A stretch of DNA of 64,000 nt from Cellulomonas sp. Root930 (GCA_001429255.1 LMJI01000002.1:359274-423273), one strand, 5' to 3'; shown: positions 49,492-58,218, counted from the first letter of the stretch. Notes: generated by a model not told the origin, from the letters alone. Numbers and translations: made by a program.

Positions 49492-50433
49492 ATGGCAGCC
49501 ACTGCCCCCGCGCTGCAGCAGGACGACGCAGCAGTCGTCTTCCCGCGTCGCCGCCGCCGCAAGCTCGGCGTGTACGGCCTGCTCGTCCCCGCCGCGATCC
49601 TCATGGGCGTCGCGCTCGGGTACCCGCTGGTCCGACAGTTCGTCATCTCCTTCCAGGAGTACGGCCTGCGCCAGCAGTTCGGCCAGCCCGCCGAGTGGGT
49701 GGGCCTGCAGAACTACACCGAGCTGCTGACGGACCCCTACGTGTGGACCGTCATCGGCCGGTCGATCGCCTTCTGCCTGGTCAACGCCGCGGTGACGATG
49801 CTCGTCGGCGTCGCGTTCGCGGTCCTCATGACCCGGATCGGCAAGGCCTCGCGCATCACGCTGCAGGTGGCCCTGCTGCTCGCCTGGGGCACCCCGGTGC
49901 TCGCGTCGATGACCGTGTGGCAGTGGCTGTTCGACTCGCAGTACGGCGTCATCAACTACGTGCTGGCCCACGTCTTCGGGCTGGACGACATGGCCGGCCA
50001 CTCGTGGATCATCCAGCCGCTGTCGTTCTACTTCGTGGCGACCGTCATCGTCGTCTGGATGTCCGTGCCGTTCGTGGCGTTCTCGGTCTACGCGGGCCTG
50101 CTCCAGGTGCCCGAGGAGACGATGGAGGCGGCCCAGCTCGACGGGGCGTCGTCCCGCCAGCGGTTCTGGAACATCACCATCCCGATGGTCCGTCCGGTGC
50201 TGTCGATCGTGCTGCTGCTGCAGGTCATCTGGGACTTCAAGGTCTTCACGCAGATCTACGTGCTCCAGCGCGCGGGCGCACCGACCCGCGAGACCAACCT
50301 GCTGGGCACCCTCATCTACTCGTACGCCAGCGAGTTCTCGATGGCCGGCGCGCTGGCCACGATCATGCTGGTGATCACGCTCGCCCTCACCGGGTTCTAC
50401 ATCCGGCAGATGCTGAAGGAGGACGAGCTGTGA
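49492..50433 (+). CDS. Carbohydrate ABC transporter permease (MalF-type)
   Basis: 313 residues, six membrane helices after a charged N-terminus (about residues 1-25). The EAA loop is MEAAQLDGASSRQRFWNITIP (about 206-226), where the ATPase docks. AGGAG precedes the ATG. It forms a heterodimer with the next gene's product. The matching MsiK-type ATPase is not in the window; actinobacteria often use a shared one elsewhere. Confidence 0.93.
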   Translation: MAATAPALQQDDAAVVFPRRRRRKLGVYGLLVPAAILMGVALGYPLVRQFVISFQEYGLRQQFGQPAEWVGLQNYTELLTDPYVWTVIGRSIAFCLVNAAVTMLVGVAFAVLMTRIGKASRITLQVALLLAWGTPVLASMTVWQWLFDSQYGVINYVLAHVFGLDDMAGHSWIIQPLSFYFVATVIVVWMSVPFVAFSVYAGLLQVPEETMEAAQLDGASSRQRFWNITIPMVRPVLSIVLLLQVIWDFKVFTQIYVLQRAGAPTRETNLLGTLIYSYASEFSMAGALATIMLVITLALTGFYIRQMLKEDEL

Positions 50434-51341
50434 GCGCCCTCGCCACACCCGCCCCGACCACGCTGGACCCCGTGCCGGGCCGCCCGGTGCGCTCCTCGGA
50501 GGCCGGACGCGCGCAGTCCCGCGGCGGTCGCCGCGCGCTCGGCGTGCTGGCGGTCGTCCTGTCGGTCGCCTGGGTCTTCCCCATCTACTGGATGATCAAC
50601 AGCGCGTTCCTGCCGCTGAACAAGCTGCAGACGCCGACCCCCACGTTCTTCCCGGTCGAGGGGACGCTGTCCAACTTCCGGCGCGTGCTGGACGACCCGA
50701 GCTTCTGGGCGTCGATGCGGGTGTCGCTCGCGGTCGTCGCGATCGTGCTGGTCGCCGCGCTGATCTTCGCGTTCCTGGCGGCCCTCGCGGTGAGCCGGTT
50801 CCGGTTCCGCGGCCGCAAGGGCTTCATCCTGACCATCCTCGTGGTGCAGATGATCCCGGCCGAGGGCCTGTTCATCTCGCAGTACCAGATGCTCGACGGC
50901 TGGAACCTGGTGAACAAGGTGGCCGGCCTCGCGCTCGTCTACACGGCGGCGATCCTGCCCTTCACCATCTGGATGCTGCGCGGGTTCGTGGCCGGCGTGC
51001 CCATCGAGCTCGAGGAGGCCGGGATGGTCGACGGCCTGTCGCGCACCGGCGCGTTCTTCCGCATCACGTTCCCGCTGCTGGCCCCCGGGCTGGTCGCCGC
51101 CGGTGTGTACGGCTTCCTGCAGGCGTGGAACGAGTACACCCTGGCCCTGGTCGTGATGACCGACCCCGCCCAGCGCACCCTCCCGCTCTGGCTCCAGGGG
51201 CTCGTCGAGTCCAACCGGGCCACCGACTGGGGCGTGGTCATGGCAGGGTCCGCACTGATCGCGATCCCCGTGATCGTGTTCTTCCTCTTCGTCCAGAACA
51301 AGATGACGTCCGGGCTCGTCGCGGGTGCGGTGAAGGGCTGA
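50430..51341 (+). CDS. Carbohydrate ABC transporter permease (MalG-type)
   Basis: 303 residues, GTG start overlapping the previous stop (GTGA). Six helices; the EAA loop is LEEAGMVDGLSRTGAFFRIT (about 192-211). The N-terminus (about 1-30) is Pro/Arg-rich and cytoplasmic. Together with the MalF-type subunit it makes the import channel for the sugar bound by the preceding lipoprotein. Confidence 0.93.
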   Translation: MSALATPAPTTLDPVPGRPVRSSEAGRAQSRGGRRALGVLAVVLSVAWVFPIYWMINSAFLPLNKLQTPTPTFFPVEGTLSNFRRVLDDPSFWASMRVSLAVVAIVLVAALIFAFLAALAVSRFRFRGRKGFILTILVVQMIPAEGLFISQYQMLDGWNLVNKVAGLALVYTAAILPFTIWMLRGFVAGVPIELEEAGMVDGLSRTGAFFRITFPLLAPGLVAAGVYGFLQAWNEYTLALVVMTDPAQRTLPLWLQGLVESNRATDWGVVMAGSALIAIPVIVFFLFVQNKMTSGLVAGAVKG

Positions 51342-51342
51342 C

Positions 51343-52341
51343 GTGAGCACGCAGGGGATCCCGACGCCGCCGAGGCGCGCGTCGGACGGGGGAGCGCGGC
51401 CGTGGTCGGTCGGGCTGGACGTCGGGGGCACCAAGGTGCTCGGCGTGCTGCTGGACGCCGGCGGGGTGGTCCGCCACCAGCTGCGGTCGGCCAGCGTCGC
51501 CGGAGCGGACGGGGTGGTCGCCACGGCGGTCGCCGTGGTCGAGGAGCTGGCCGCGGGCGCGGGCATCGCGGTCACCGAGCTGGCCGGGGTGGGCATCGGC
51601 CTGCCCGGCGTGGTCGATCCCACCGACGGCACCGTCGAGCACGCGGTCAACCTCGGCATCGAGGAGCGCACCCCGCTCGCGGCGCTGGTCGCCGAGCGGC
51701 TCGGGGTGCGCGTCCGCGTGGAGAACGACCTGACGGTCGCGGTCGTCGGTGCCGCCCACACGGTCGACGGCGAGCACGCCTCGACCGACGACGCCGTGGT
51801 GCACGACCTCGCGTTCCTGGCGCTCGGCACCGGCCTGGCCGCCGGTCTGCTCCTCGAGGGCCGGCTGCGGCGGGGGTCCACGGGCGGCGCGGGGGAGATC
51901 GGGCACCTGACGCTCGTGCCCGACGGCCTGCCGTGCAAGTGCGGCCAGCTCGGCTGCCTCGAGCAGTACGCCTCCGGGTCGGCGCTCGACGCCGCCTGGC
52001 CGAGCCGGTACGGGCGTCCCGCGCCCGAGGAGCTGTTCGCCGCGGCCGAGGCCGGTGACGCGCGCGCGGTCGAGATCCGCGACCAGTTCGCGTGGGCCGT
52101 CGCCGCCGCGGTGCGGATCCTGGTGCTGACCTGCGACGTCGAGCTGGTGGTGATCGGCGGCGGCGTGAGCGCGCTCGGTCAGCCGCTGCTGCGTGCGGTG
52201 ACCGCGGAGCTCGAGAGGGAGGCGCAGGCGTCGCCGTTCCTCGCCACCATGGGTCTGGCGAAGCGCGTGAGTCTTGCCCCCGCCGACGTTCCCGTCGGCG
52301 CGGTCGGTGCGGCCCTGCTGGGCAGAGGGGAGTACGTCTGA
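51343..52341 (+). CDS. ROK-family sugar kinase (glucokinase or N-acetylglucosamine kinase)
   Basis: 332 residues, GTG start 1 bp after the permease stop. The phosphate loop is GLDVGGTKVLGVLLDAGG (about 24-41), the catalytic Asp lies in RVENDLTVAV, and the ROK zinc motif is CKCGQLGCLEQYASG (about 200-214). No HTH is present, so it is an enzyme and not a regulator. Sitting directly before nagB, it most likely phosphorylates an amino sugar such as GlcNAc or glucosamine. A glucokinase role is the alternative. Confidence 0.88.
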   Translation: MSTQGIPTPPRRASDGGARPWSVGLDVGGTKVLGVLLDAGGVVRHQLRSASVAGADGVVATAVAVVEELAAGAGIAVTELAGVGIGLPGVVDPTDGTVEHAVNLGIEERTPLAALVAERLGVRVRVENDLTVAVVGAAHTVDGEHASTDDAVVHDLAFLALGTGLAAGLLLEGRLRRGSTGGAGEIGHLTLVPDGLPCKCGQLGCLEQYASGSALDAAWPSRYGRPAPEELFAAAEAGDARAVEIRDQFAWAVAAAVRILVLTCDVELVVIGGGVSALGQPLLRAVTAELEREAQASPFLATMGLAKRVSLAPADVPVGAVGAALLGRGEYV

Positions 52342-53123
52342 TGGAGGTCGTCATCGCGCCGGGCCCGGAGCTGGGCCGCCTGGCCGCCTCGGCCATCGAG
52401 CAGCTGGTGCGGGAGCAGCCCGACGCGGTGCTGGGGCTCGCCACCGGGTCGAGCCCGCTCGCCGTCTACGACGAGCTGGCCCGCCGGCACACCGAGCACG
52501 GGCTGTCGTTCGCGCGCACCCGCGCGTTCATGCTCGACGAGTACGTCGGGCTCGCTGCGGACCACCCGGAGCGCTACCGCAACGTCATCGAGAAGGACCT
52601 CGTGTCCCGGGTGGACTTCGCACCCGGTGCGGTGCAGGGGCCGGACGGCCTCGCGGAGGACCTCGTCGGGGCCTGCGCGGCGTACGAGGACGCGATCGCG
52701 TCCGTGGGCGGCGTGGACCTGCAGATCCTGGGCATCGGCACCGACGGGCACGTCGCGTTCAACGAGCCCGGCTCCTCGCTCGCGTCGCGGACGCGCATCA
52801 AGACGCTCACCCGGCAGACGCGCGACGACAACGCCCGGTTCTTCGGCGGCGACGTCGACCAGGTCCCGCAGCACGTCCTCACGCAGGGGCTGGCGACGAT
52901 CATGTCCGCGCGGCACCTGGTCCTGGTGGCCACCGGCAAGGGCAAGGCCGAGGCCGTGCACCAGCTGGTCGAGGGGCCGGTCAGCGCGATGTGGCCCGCG
53001 ACGGTCCTGCAGCACCACCCGCACGTCACGGTGCTCGTCGACGAGGCCGCCGCGAGCCGCCTGCAGCTGGCCGCCTACTACCGCGAGACGTTCGCCTCCA
53101 AGCCGGCCTGGCAGGGCCTCTGA
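52341..53123 (+). CDS. nagB: Glucosamine-6-phosphate deaminase
   Basis: 260 residues; the ATG overlaps the kinase stop by 1 bp. It converts glucosamine 6-phosphate to fructose 6-phosphate and ammonia. Signatures are LGLATGSSPLAVYDEL (phosphate loop), RAFMLDEYVGLAADHP with the catalytic Asp, and ILGIGTDGHVAFNEPGSS with His and Glu. A nagA deacetylase is absent, so if GlcNAc is the substrate the deacetylation step is encoded elsewhere. It is the last gene of the operon. Confidence 0.95.
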   Translation: MEVVIAPGPELGRLAASAIEQLVREQPDAVLGLATGSSPLAVYDELARRHTEHGLSFARTRAFMLDEYVGLAADHPERYRNVIEKDLVSRVDFAPGAVQGPDGLAEDLVGACAAYEDAIASVGGVDLQILGIGTDGHVAFNEPGSSLASRTRIKTLTRQTRDDNARFFGGDVDQVPQHVLTQGLATIMSARHLVLVATGKGKAEAVHQLVEGPVSAMWPATVLQHHPHVTVLVDEAAASRLQLAAYYRETFASKPAWQGL

Positions 53124-53184
53124 GCCCGGTCCCACCCGCGGACGCCCCCGGACGGTGTCCGAGCCCCGACGTACACTTCACGCC

Positions 53185-53559
53185 ATGACCGAGCCCCTGC
53201 CGCAGCGCACCGGACCCGACGACCCGTTCTCCTCGGACCCGGGCACGTCGACCAGCGTGCTGGAGCGCGAGGAGACCACGGAGCAGGTCGAGCCGGGGGA
53301 CCACGAGCGGTTCGCGCACTACGTGCGCAAGGAGAAGATCCTCGACTCCGCGATCAGCGGCAAGCCGGTCATCGCTCTCTGCGGCAAGGTGTGGGTGCCC
53401 GGCCGGGACCCGAACAAGTTCCCCGTCTGCCCGGTGTGCAAGGAGATCTACGAGGGCCTCCGGGAGCCGCAGGACGGCGACAAGAACGAGGGCGGCAAGG
53501 ACTCCGGCGGCGGCCGGAAGTGGGGCTTCGGCCGCAACCCCGGCAGCGGCGGCGCGTGA
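53185..53559 (+). CDS. DUF3039 protein
   Basis: 124 residues from the ATG at 53185 with TACACT 7 nt upstream (leaderless). The conserved core is FAHYVRKEKILDSAISGKPVIALCGKVWVPGRDP, followed by CPVCKEIYEGL; C-x2-C and an upstream Cys suggest a zinc site. A Gly/Lys-rich C-terminus follows. The family is almost confined to actinobacteria and has no known function. Its stop overlaps the helicase start (GTGA), a conserved pairing as I recall. Confidence 0.85.
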   Translation: MTEPLPQRTGPDDPFSSDPGTSTSVLEREETTEQVEPGDHERFAHYVRKEKILDSAISGKPVIALCGKVWVPGRDPNKFPVCPVCKEIYEGLREPQDGDKNEGGKDSGGGRKWGFGRNPGSGGA

Positions 53560-55376
53560 CGGCCGCCCCGCGCCCGTCCTCCCTCCCCTCGACCCACGCG
53601 TCCTCGTCTGCGGCGTCCCAGCTGCCGCCAGCGTTCCCCGCGCGTGCGCCCTGGGGAACGGCGGGCAAGCTGCGCGCCTGGCAGGCGGAGGCGATCGAGC
53701 ACTACCGGACCGCCAACCCGCGCGACTTCCTCGCGGTGGCCACGCCCGGCGCCGGCAAGACGACGTTCGCCCTGCGGATCGCCACCGAGCTGCTCGAGGC
53801 GAAGCTGGTCCGGCGGGTGACCGTCGTCGCGCCCACGGAGCACCTCAAGCGGCAGTGGGCCGACGCGGCCGCCCGGGTGGGCATCACCCTCGACCCCAAC
53901 TTCAGCAACGCGCAGGGCCGGCACGGGCACGGCTTCGACGGCGTCGCGGTGACGTACGCCCAGGTGGCCAGCAAGCCCGCGCTGCACGCCGCACGGACTG
54001 CGGCCGCACCCACGCTGGTGATCCTCGACGAGGTGCACCACGGCGGCGACGCGCTGTCCTGGGGCGACGCGGTGCGGGAGGCGTTCGAGGGCGCCACCCG
54101 CCGGCTCGCCCTGACGGGCACGCCGTTCCGCTCCGACACCGCCGCGATCCCGTTCGTGCGCTACGACCGAGGGGGCGACGGCATCCGGCGCAGCGTGGCC
54201 GACTACACCTACGGGTACGGCGACGCGCTGCGCGACCACGTGGTGCGGCCGGTGATCTTCCTGTCGTACAGCGGCTCGATGCGGTGGCGCACCAAGGCGG
54301 GCGACGAGATCAGTGCCCGCCTGGGCGAGCCGCTCACCAAGGACATCACCGCGCAGGCGTGGCGCACGGCCCTGGACCCGAACGGTGAGTGGATCCCGAG
54401 CGTCCTCGCGGCGGCCGATCGTCGCCTGACCGAGGTGCGCCGGGCCATCCCCGACGCGGGCGCCATGGTGATCGCCACGGACCAGACCGACGCCCGCGCG
54501 TACGCCGGCCACCTGGCGCGGATCACCGGCAAGTCCCCGACCATCGTGCTCTCGGACGACGACGGCGCCAGCGACCGGATCGACGAGTTCTCCGCGGGCG
54601 ACTCCCGCTGGCTCGTGGCCGTCCGGATGGTCTCCGAGGGCGTGGACGTGCCCCGGCTGGCCGTCGGCGTGTACGCGACCAGCACCGCGACGCCGCTGTT
54701 CTTCGCGCAGGCGGTCGGCCGGTTCGTGCGTGCGCGCCGGCGGGGGGAGACCGCCTCGGTCTTCCTGCCGAGCGTCCCGCAGCTCCTCGCGCTGGCCAAC
54801 ACCCTGGAGCTCGAGCGGGACCACGCGTTGGACCGCCCGAAGACGCTCGAGGAGCAGGGCATCGACGTCGGGCTCGACGACGGGCTGCTGGACGAGGCGA
54901 ACCGGGAGCGCAACGGCGCCGACGAGATCGGCCCGGACGGCAAGCAGGGGGCGTTCGAGGCGCTCGAGGCGCAGGCGTCCTTCGACCGGGTGCTCTTCGA
55001 CGGTGGCGAGTTCGGCACGGGCGCGGAGATGGGCTCCGACGAGGAGCTGGACTTCCTGGGCCTGCCCGGGCTGCTCGACGTGGATCAGGTCTCGGCGCTC
55101 CTGCGGCAGCGGCAGGCCGATCAGATCAGCGGTCGGAAGAACAAGGGCGCGCCGGCGGAGGCACTGGCGGAGATGGACCACCGCAAGCAGGCGGAGCTCC
55201 GCAAGGAGCTCTCGCAGCTGGTGGGGGCGTGGGCGCGCAAGAGCGGTCAGCCGCACGGGTCGGTGCACAACGAGCTGCGGCGCCGGTGCGGCGGGCCCGA
55301 GGTCGCCCTGGCCGATCCCGACCAGCTCACCGCGCGCGTGGCGATGGTGCGCGGGTGGTTCGTCGGCAAGCGCTGA
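53556..55376 (+). CDS. Superfamily 2 DEAD/DEAH-box helicase
   Basis: 606 residues, GTG start. Motif I ATPGAGKTTFAL (about 62-73), motif II DEVHH, motif III LTGTPFRSD, and the C-terminal motifs IV-VI (ATDQTDARAYA, VRMVSEGVDVPRLAVGV, QAVGRFVRARRRGE) are all present. It resembles XPB/RecG-like type helicases found in actinobacterial genomes beside DUF3039. It would unwind or remodel nucleic acids; RNA or DNA target is unknown. The C-terminal 170 residues are a helical extension. Confidence 0.88.
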   Translation: MTAAPRPSSLPSTHASSSAASQLPPAFPARAPWGTAGKLRAWQAEAIEHYRTANPRDFLAVATPGAGKTTFALRIATELLEAKLVRRVTVVAPTEHLKRQWADAAARVGITLDPNFSNAQGRHGHGFDGVAVTYAQVASKPALHAARTAAAPTLVILDEVHHGGDALSWGDAVREAFEGATRRLALTGTPFRSDTAAIPFVRYDRGGDGIRRSVADYTYGYGDALRDHVVRPVIFLSYSGSMRWRTKAGDEISARLGEPLTKDITAQAWRTALDPNGEWIPSVLAAADRRLTEVRRAIPDAGAMVIATDQTDARAYAGHLARITGKSPTIVLSDDDGASDRIDEFSAGDSRWLVAVRMVSEGVDVPRLAVGVYATSTATPLFFAQAVGRFVRARRRGETASVFLPSVPQLLALANTLELERDHALDRPKTLEEQGIDVGLDDGLLDEANRERNGADEIGPDGKQGAFEALEAQASFDRVLFDGGEFGTGAEMGSDEELDFLGLPGLLDVDQVSALLRQRQADQISGRKNKGAPAEALAEMDHRKQAELRKELSQLVGAWARKSGQPHGSVHNELRRRCGGPEVALADPDQLTARVAMVRGWFVGKR

Positions 55377-55388
55377 CGTGCGTCGGGG

Positions 55389-55407
55389 CGATGCTCGATG
55401 AGCATCG
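55389..55407. terminator. Inverted repeat after the helicase gene
   Basis: CGATGCTC-GAT-GAGCATCG is a perfect 8-bp stem starting 13 nt after the helicase stop. It may be a transcription terminator or an operator. From 55408 to 55648 there is no gene; a GTTGTC (55577-55582) and GGGTAC (55599-55604) pair 16 bp apart resembles a stress-sigma promoter for the small membrane gene. Confidence 0.5.
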
Positions 55408-55648
55408 CGCGATTACATCCACGAGCGGGTGACTTGCAAGGGCCGTCTCATCATGCGGACAGGGCAAATCCGCAGTAAAGCCGCAGGTCAGGGCCCTGGA
55501 CGCGCGACCACATAGCATTTCGGTTCCCCCGCGCAACTTTTCTCTCGACGTGCCGAGTGCGGCCAGGGCTGCCACCGTTGTCCTGTGACCACGGCGCCGG
55601 GTACCCCCGGACCGCCTGATCGGTGACCACAGATCGAAAGGGTCAACC

Positions 55649-55804
55649 ATGCCTACCTGGCTCATCCTCATCCTTGTCGGCGTCGTCCTCGTCATCCTTG
55701 GCGTGGCGACGAACATCGGCCAGTTCCTCATCTGGATCGGCGTCATCGTGCTCGTCGTCAGCCTGATCCTGGGGCTGGTCGGCCGGGGCCGCTCGCGCGT
55801 CTAG
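55649..55804 (+). CDS. 51-residue membrane peptide (two-helix)
   Basis: A short gene with ATG at 55649 and TAG at 55802-55804. The product is almost entirely hydrophobic: MPTWLILILVGVVLVILG, then a turn ATNIGQFL and IWIGVIVLVVSLILGLVG, ending in the basic GRGRSRV. It should insert as two transmembrane helices. An AAAGGG purine run lies 7 nt upstream. Similar peptides follow actinobacterial stress promoters, and a GGGTAC -10-like element lies about 45 nt upstream. Function unknown. Confidence 0.7.
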   Translation: MPTWLILILVGVVLVILGVATNIGQFLIWIGVIVLVVSLILGLVGRGRSRV

Positions 55805-55830
55805 CTCGACGGAACACACTCCGCAGTACC

Positions 55831-55872
55831 GGCGCTGCGGCTCGGGCCCCTCAGTCCCCGAGCCGCAGCGCC
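55831..55872. terminator. Bidirectional terminator hairpin overlapping the pncB 3' end
   Basis: GGCGCTGCGGCTCGGG (55831-55846) and CCCGAGCCGCAGCGCC (55857-55872) form a perfect 16-bp stem with a 10-nt loop. The pncB stop codon lies in the loop and its last codons form one arm. Being between the convergent membrane-peptide and pncB genes it can end both transcripts. Confidence 0.75.
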
Positions 55873-57194
55873 ACGGTCGGCACCGCTGCCTCGTCGGCAG
55901 ACAGCCGTCGCGCCCCGCGCGGCAGCTCGTCCCGCGAGGCGCGGTGCCGTTCTGCTGCCCGGCGCACGCCGTCCGGGCCTGTCCACGCGGTGTCGACCAC
56001 ACCGTCGGTGACGAGCGGGACGTGCAGGGCGCGCAGCGACGCGTCGGAGGACGACCAGATCACGACGTCGTCGTCGCGCCCCGTGACGAGCACCTCCTCC
56101 ACCGCCCGGCCGTCGGGACCGAGCCGCCGCGCCGCCGCCTTGCGGCCGCCCACGCTGATCTTGCCGCGCGCCGCCTTGGCCACAGGCGCCAGGGCCCCGT
56201 CGGCCCCCTCACGGGCGACGAGCTTGTAGACCATCCCGCACGTCGGCGCTCCCGATCCCGTGACCACCGAGGTGCCGACCCCGTAGGAGTCCACCGGGGC
56301 GACCGCGAGCGACGCGATCGCGTACTCGTCCAGGTCCGACGTCACCGTGATCTTCGTGCCCTGCGCGCCGGCCTCGTCGAGCTGCGCCCGCACCTCGTGC
56401 GCCAGGACGCCGAGGTCGCCGGAGTCGAGCCGCACCGCGCCCAGGCCGGTCCCCGCCGCCGCCAGGGCGAGCTCCACACCGCGTCGGACGTCGTAGGTGT
56501 CGACGAGCAGCGTGGTGCCGGTCCCGAGCGACGCGACCTGCGCGGCGAACGCCGCTGCCTCGTCGTCGTGCAGGAGCGTGAAGGCGTGGGCCGCGGTGCC
56601 GATCGTCGGCAGCCCGTACCGGCGCCCGGCCTCGAGGTTCGACGTGCCGACGAACCCCGCGACGACCGCCGCCCTGGCCGCCGCGACCGCCGCCTCCTCG
56701 TGCGCCCGCCGCGACCCCATCTCGAGGCACGGCCGGTCGACGGCCGCGCTGGTCATCCGGGACGCCGCGGACGCGACCGCCGAGTCGTAGTTGAGGATCG
56801 ACAGGACGAGGGTCTCCAGCAGCACGGCCTCGGCGAACGTGCCCTCGACCACCATCACCGGGGACGACGGGAAGAACACCTCACCCTCGGCGTACCCGAC
56901 GATCGAGCCGGTGAACCGGTAGTCGGCGAGGAACGTCAGGGTCGCGTCGTCGACGACCCCCTCGTGAGCGAGCCAGTCGAGCTGGGCCGCCCCGAACCGG
57001 AACCTCTCGAGGGACTCCAGCACCCGCCCGGTCCCCGCGAGCACCCCGTACCGCCGGCCGGCCGGGAGCCGCCTGGTGAACACCTCGAAGACGCAGCGCC
57101 GGTCCGCGGTCCCGTCGGCGAGGGCGGCCTGCAGCATGGTGAGCTCGTACCGGTCGGTGAGCAGCGCCACGCTGGGCGGGTGCGGGTCGGTCAT
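55851..57194 (-). CDS. pncB: Nicotinate phosphoribosyltransferase
   Basis: 447 residues from the ATG at 57194. It joins nicotinate and PRPP to nicotinate mononucleotide in NAD salvage. Blocks include SVALLTDRYELTMLQAALAD, FTRRLPAGRRYGVLAGTGR, RRAHEEAAVAAARAAVVAG, GTAAHAFTLLHDDEAAAF and RLDSGDLGVLAHEVRAQLDE. The upstream TACGTT ends 6 nt before the ATG with no Shine-Dalgarno (leaderless). It diverges from clpS. Confidence 0.93.
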   Translation of the reverse strand: MTDPHPPSVALLTDRYELTMLQAALADGTADRRCVFEVFTRRLPAGRRYGVLAGTGRVLESLERFRFGAAQLDWLAHEGVVDDATLTFLADYRFTGSIVGYAEGEVFFPSSPVMVVEGTFAEAVLLETLVLSILNYDSAVASAASRMTSAAVDRPCLEMGSRRAHEEAAVAAARAAVVAGFVGTSNLEAGRRYGLPTIGTAAHAFTLLHDDEAAAFAAQVASLGTGTTLLVDTYDVRRGVELALAAAGTGLGAVRLDSGDLGVLAHEVRAQLDEAGAQGTKITVTSDLDEYAIASLAVAPVDSYGVGTSVVTGSGAPTCGMVYKLVAREGADGALAPVAKAARGKISVGGRKAAARRLGPDGRAVEEVLVTGRDDDVVIWSSSDASLRALHVPLVTDGVVDTAWTGPDGVRRAAERHRASRDELPRGARRLSADEAAVPTVALRLGD

Positions 57195-57200
57195 GGGCCC

Positions 57201-57245
57201 AACGTAGGGCGCGTGTGCCCGGGCGGCTCGGCGCCCACCTACAGT
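57201..57245. promoter_or_regulatory. Back-to-back promoters of pncB and clpS
   Basis: On the minus strand TACGTT (57201-57206) ends 6 nt before the pncB ATG. On the plus strand TACAGT (57240-57245) ends 7 nt before the clpS GTG at 57253. No -35 of good match is seen for either, as is common in high-GC actinobacteria. Both predict leaderless mRNAs. Confidence 0.6.
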
Positions 57246-57252
57246 GGACGGC

Positions 57253-57546
57253 GTGCCAGTGCAGACCCTCCCCGACGCCCTCGTCGAGGAGGAGGAGAAG
57301 ACCGACGTCGCCGACCCGTGGGTGACGATCGTCTGGAACGACCCGGTCAACCTCATGAGCTACGTCACGTACGTGTTCGAGTCCTACTTCGGGCATCCGA
57401 GGGCGAAGGCCGAGAAGCTCATGAAGCAGGTGCACGAGCAGGGCCGGGCGGTCGTGTCCACCGGTTCGCTCGAGGCGATGGAGGTCGATGTGCAGGCGAT
57501 GCACGGGTTCGGGCTCTGGGCGACGCTCCAGCGCAGCGGGCAGTGA
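57253..57546 (+). CDS. clpS: ATP-dependent Clp protease adaptor ClpS
   Basis: About 97 residues from GTG 57253; GTG at 57244 and 57259 are in-frame alternatives. GTG 57253 fits the leaderless -10 best (7 nt). The core is PWVTIVWNDPVNLMSYVTYV, with N-degron pocket residues (ND, M, and HEQGRAVVSTG) and a C-terminal helix. It delivers N-end-rule substrates to ClpC/ClpA-ClpP. The downstream DUF2017 gene overlaps its stop by 1 bp, a conserved actinobacterial pair. Confidence 0.92.
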   Translation: MPVQTLPDALVEEEEKTDVADPWVTIVWNDPVNLMSYVTYVFESYFGHPRAKAEKLMKQVHEQGRAVVSTGSLEAMEVDVQAMHGFGLWATLQRSGQ

Positions 57547-58193
57547 TGCGCGGCTTCAAGCGCCGCCGCGGGATGTACGCCGCGCGCCTCGACGCGGACG
57601 AGCGCGAGGTCGTCGCCGCTCTCGTCGCGGACGTCGCCGAGCTGCTGGGCGGCGGGCGCCTGGAGTCGCGGGACCCGGTCCCGGCCGGCGACGGGAACCC
57701 GCGCATGCGGATCGAGCCGCTGGCGCCCCCGTCGGACCCCGCCGTGCGGCGGCTCCTGCCCGACGCCTCGCGCGACGACCCGGAGATCTCCGCGGAGTTC
57801 CGGCGGCTGACCGAGGACGACCTGCGGGCCGACAAGATCGCCCGTCTCGCCCGGCTCTGGGACGCCCTGACGACGCCCGTCGACGGCTGGCGCGCGGACG
57901 CGTTCGTCGTCGCGCCGGACGACGCGAGGGACGTCGCGGCGGCGATCACGGACCTGCGCCTGGTGCTCGCCGAGCGCCTCGGCATCCGCACGGACGAGCA
58001 GGCCGAGCACCTGTACGACACCCTCCTGGACTCGCCGCAGGCCGAGGTGGCCCAGGAGGCGGCCGAGGCGCTCGACCCCGCCGCCCGCCGGTACCTGGTC
58101 GCCGTGTACGGCGCGCTGAGCTGGCTGCAGGAGTCGCTCGTCGAGGTGCTGCTGCACGACCTGCGCGCCGCCGGTCGCCCGGGCGAACCGTGA
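57546..58193 (+). CDS. DUF2017 protein
   Basis: 215 residues; ATG overlaps the clpS stop (TGATG). It opens MRGFKRRRGMYAARLDADER and has helical blocks VVAALVADVAELLGG, ADKIARLARLWDALTTP and LAERLGIRTDEQAEHLYDTL, typical of DUF2017. The constant pairing with clpS suggests a role in ClpCP substrate handling, but none is proven to my knowledge. Confidence 0.88.
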   Translation: MRGFKRRRGMYAARLDADEREVVAALVADVAELLGGGRLESRDPVPAGDGNPRMRIEPLAPPSDPAVRRLLPDASRDDPEISAEFRRLTEDDLRADKIARLARLWDALTTPVDGWRADAFVVAPDDARDVAAAITDLRLVLAERLGIRTDEQAEHLYDTLLDSPQAEVAQEAAEALDPAARRYLVAVYGALSWLQESLVEVLLHDLRAAGRPGEP

Positions 58194-58201
58194 GCGTGCA
58201 C

Positions 58202-58218
58202 CGGTTAGGCTCGTCCGC
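58202..58218 (+). promoter_or_regulatory. Leaderless promoter of murI
   Basis: TAGGCT (58206-58211) lies in CGGTTAGGCTCGTC and ends 7 nt before the GTG start at 58219. The same 14-mer precedes rph. No -35 match is clear. Confidence 0.65.

Noticed and set aside
53139..53161. CGGAC-GTCCG hairpin as the nagB terminator
   Set aside because: The stem is only 5 bp with a 13-nt loop and no T-run; it is too weak to call.
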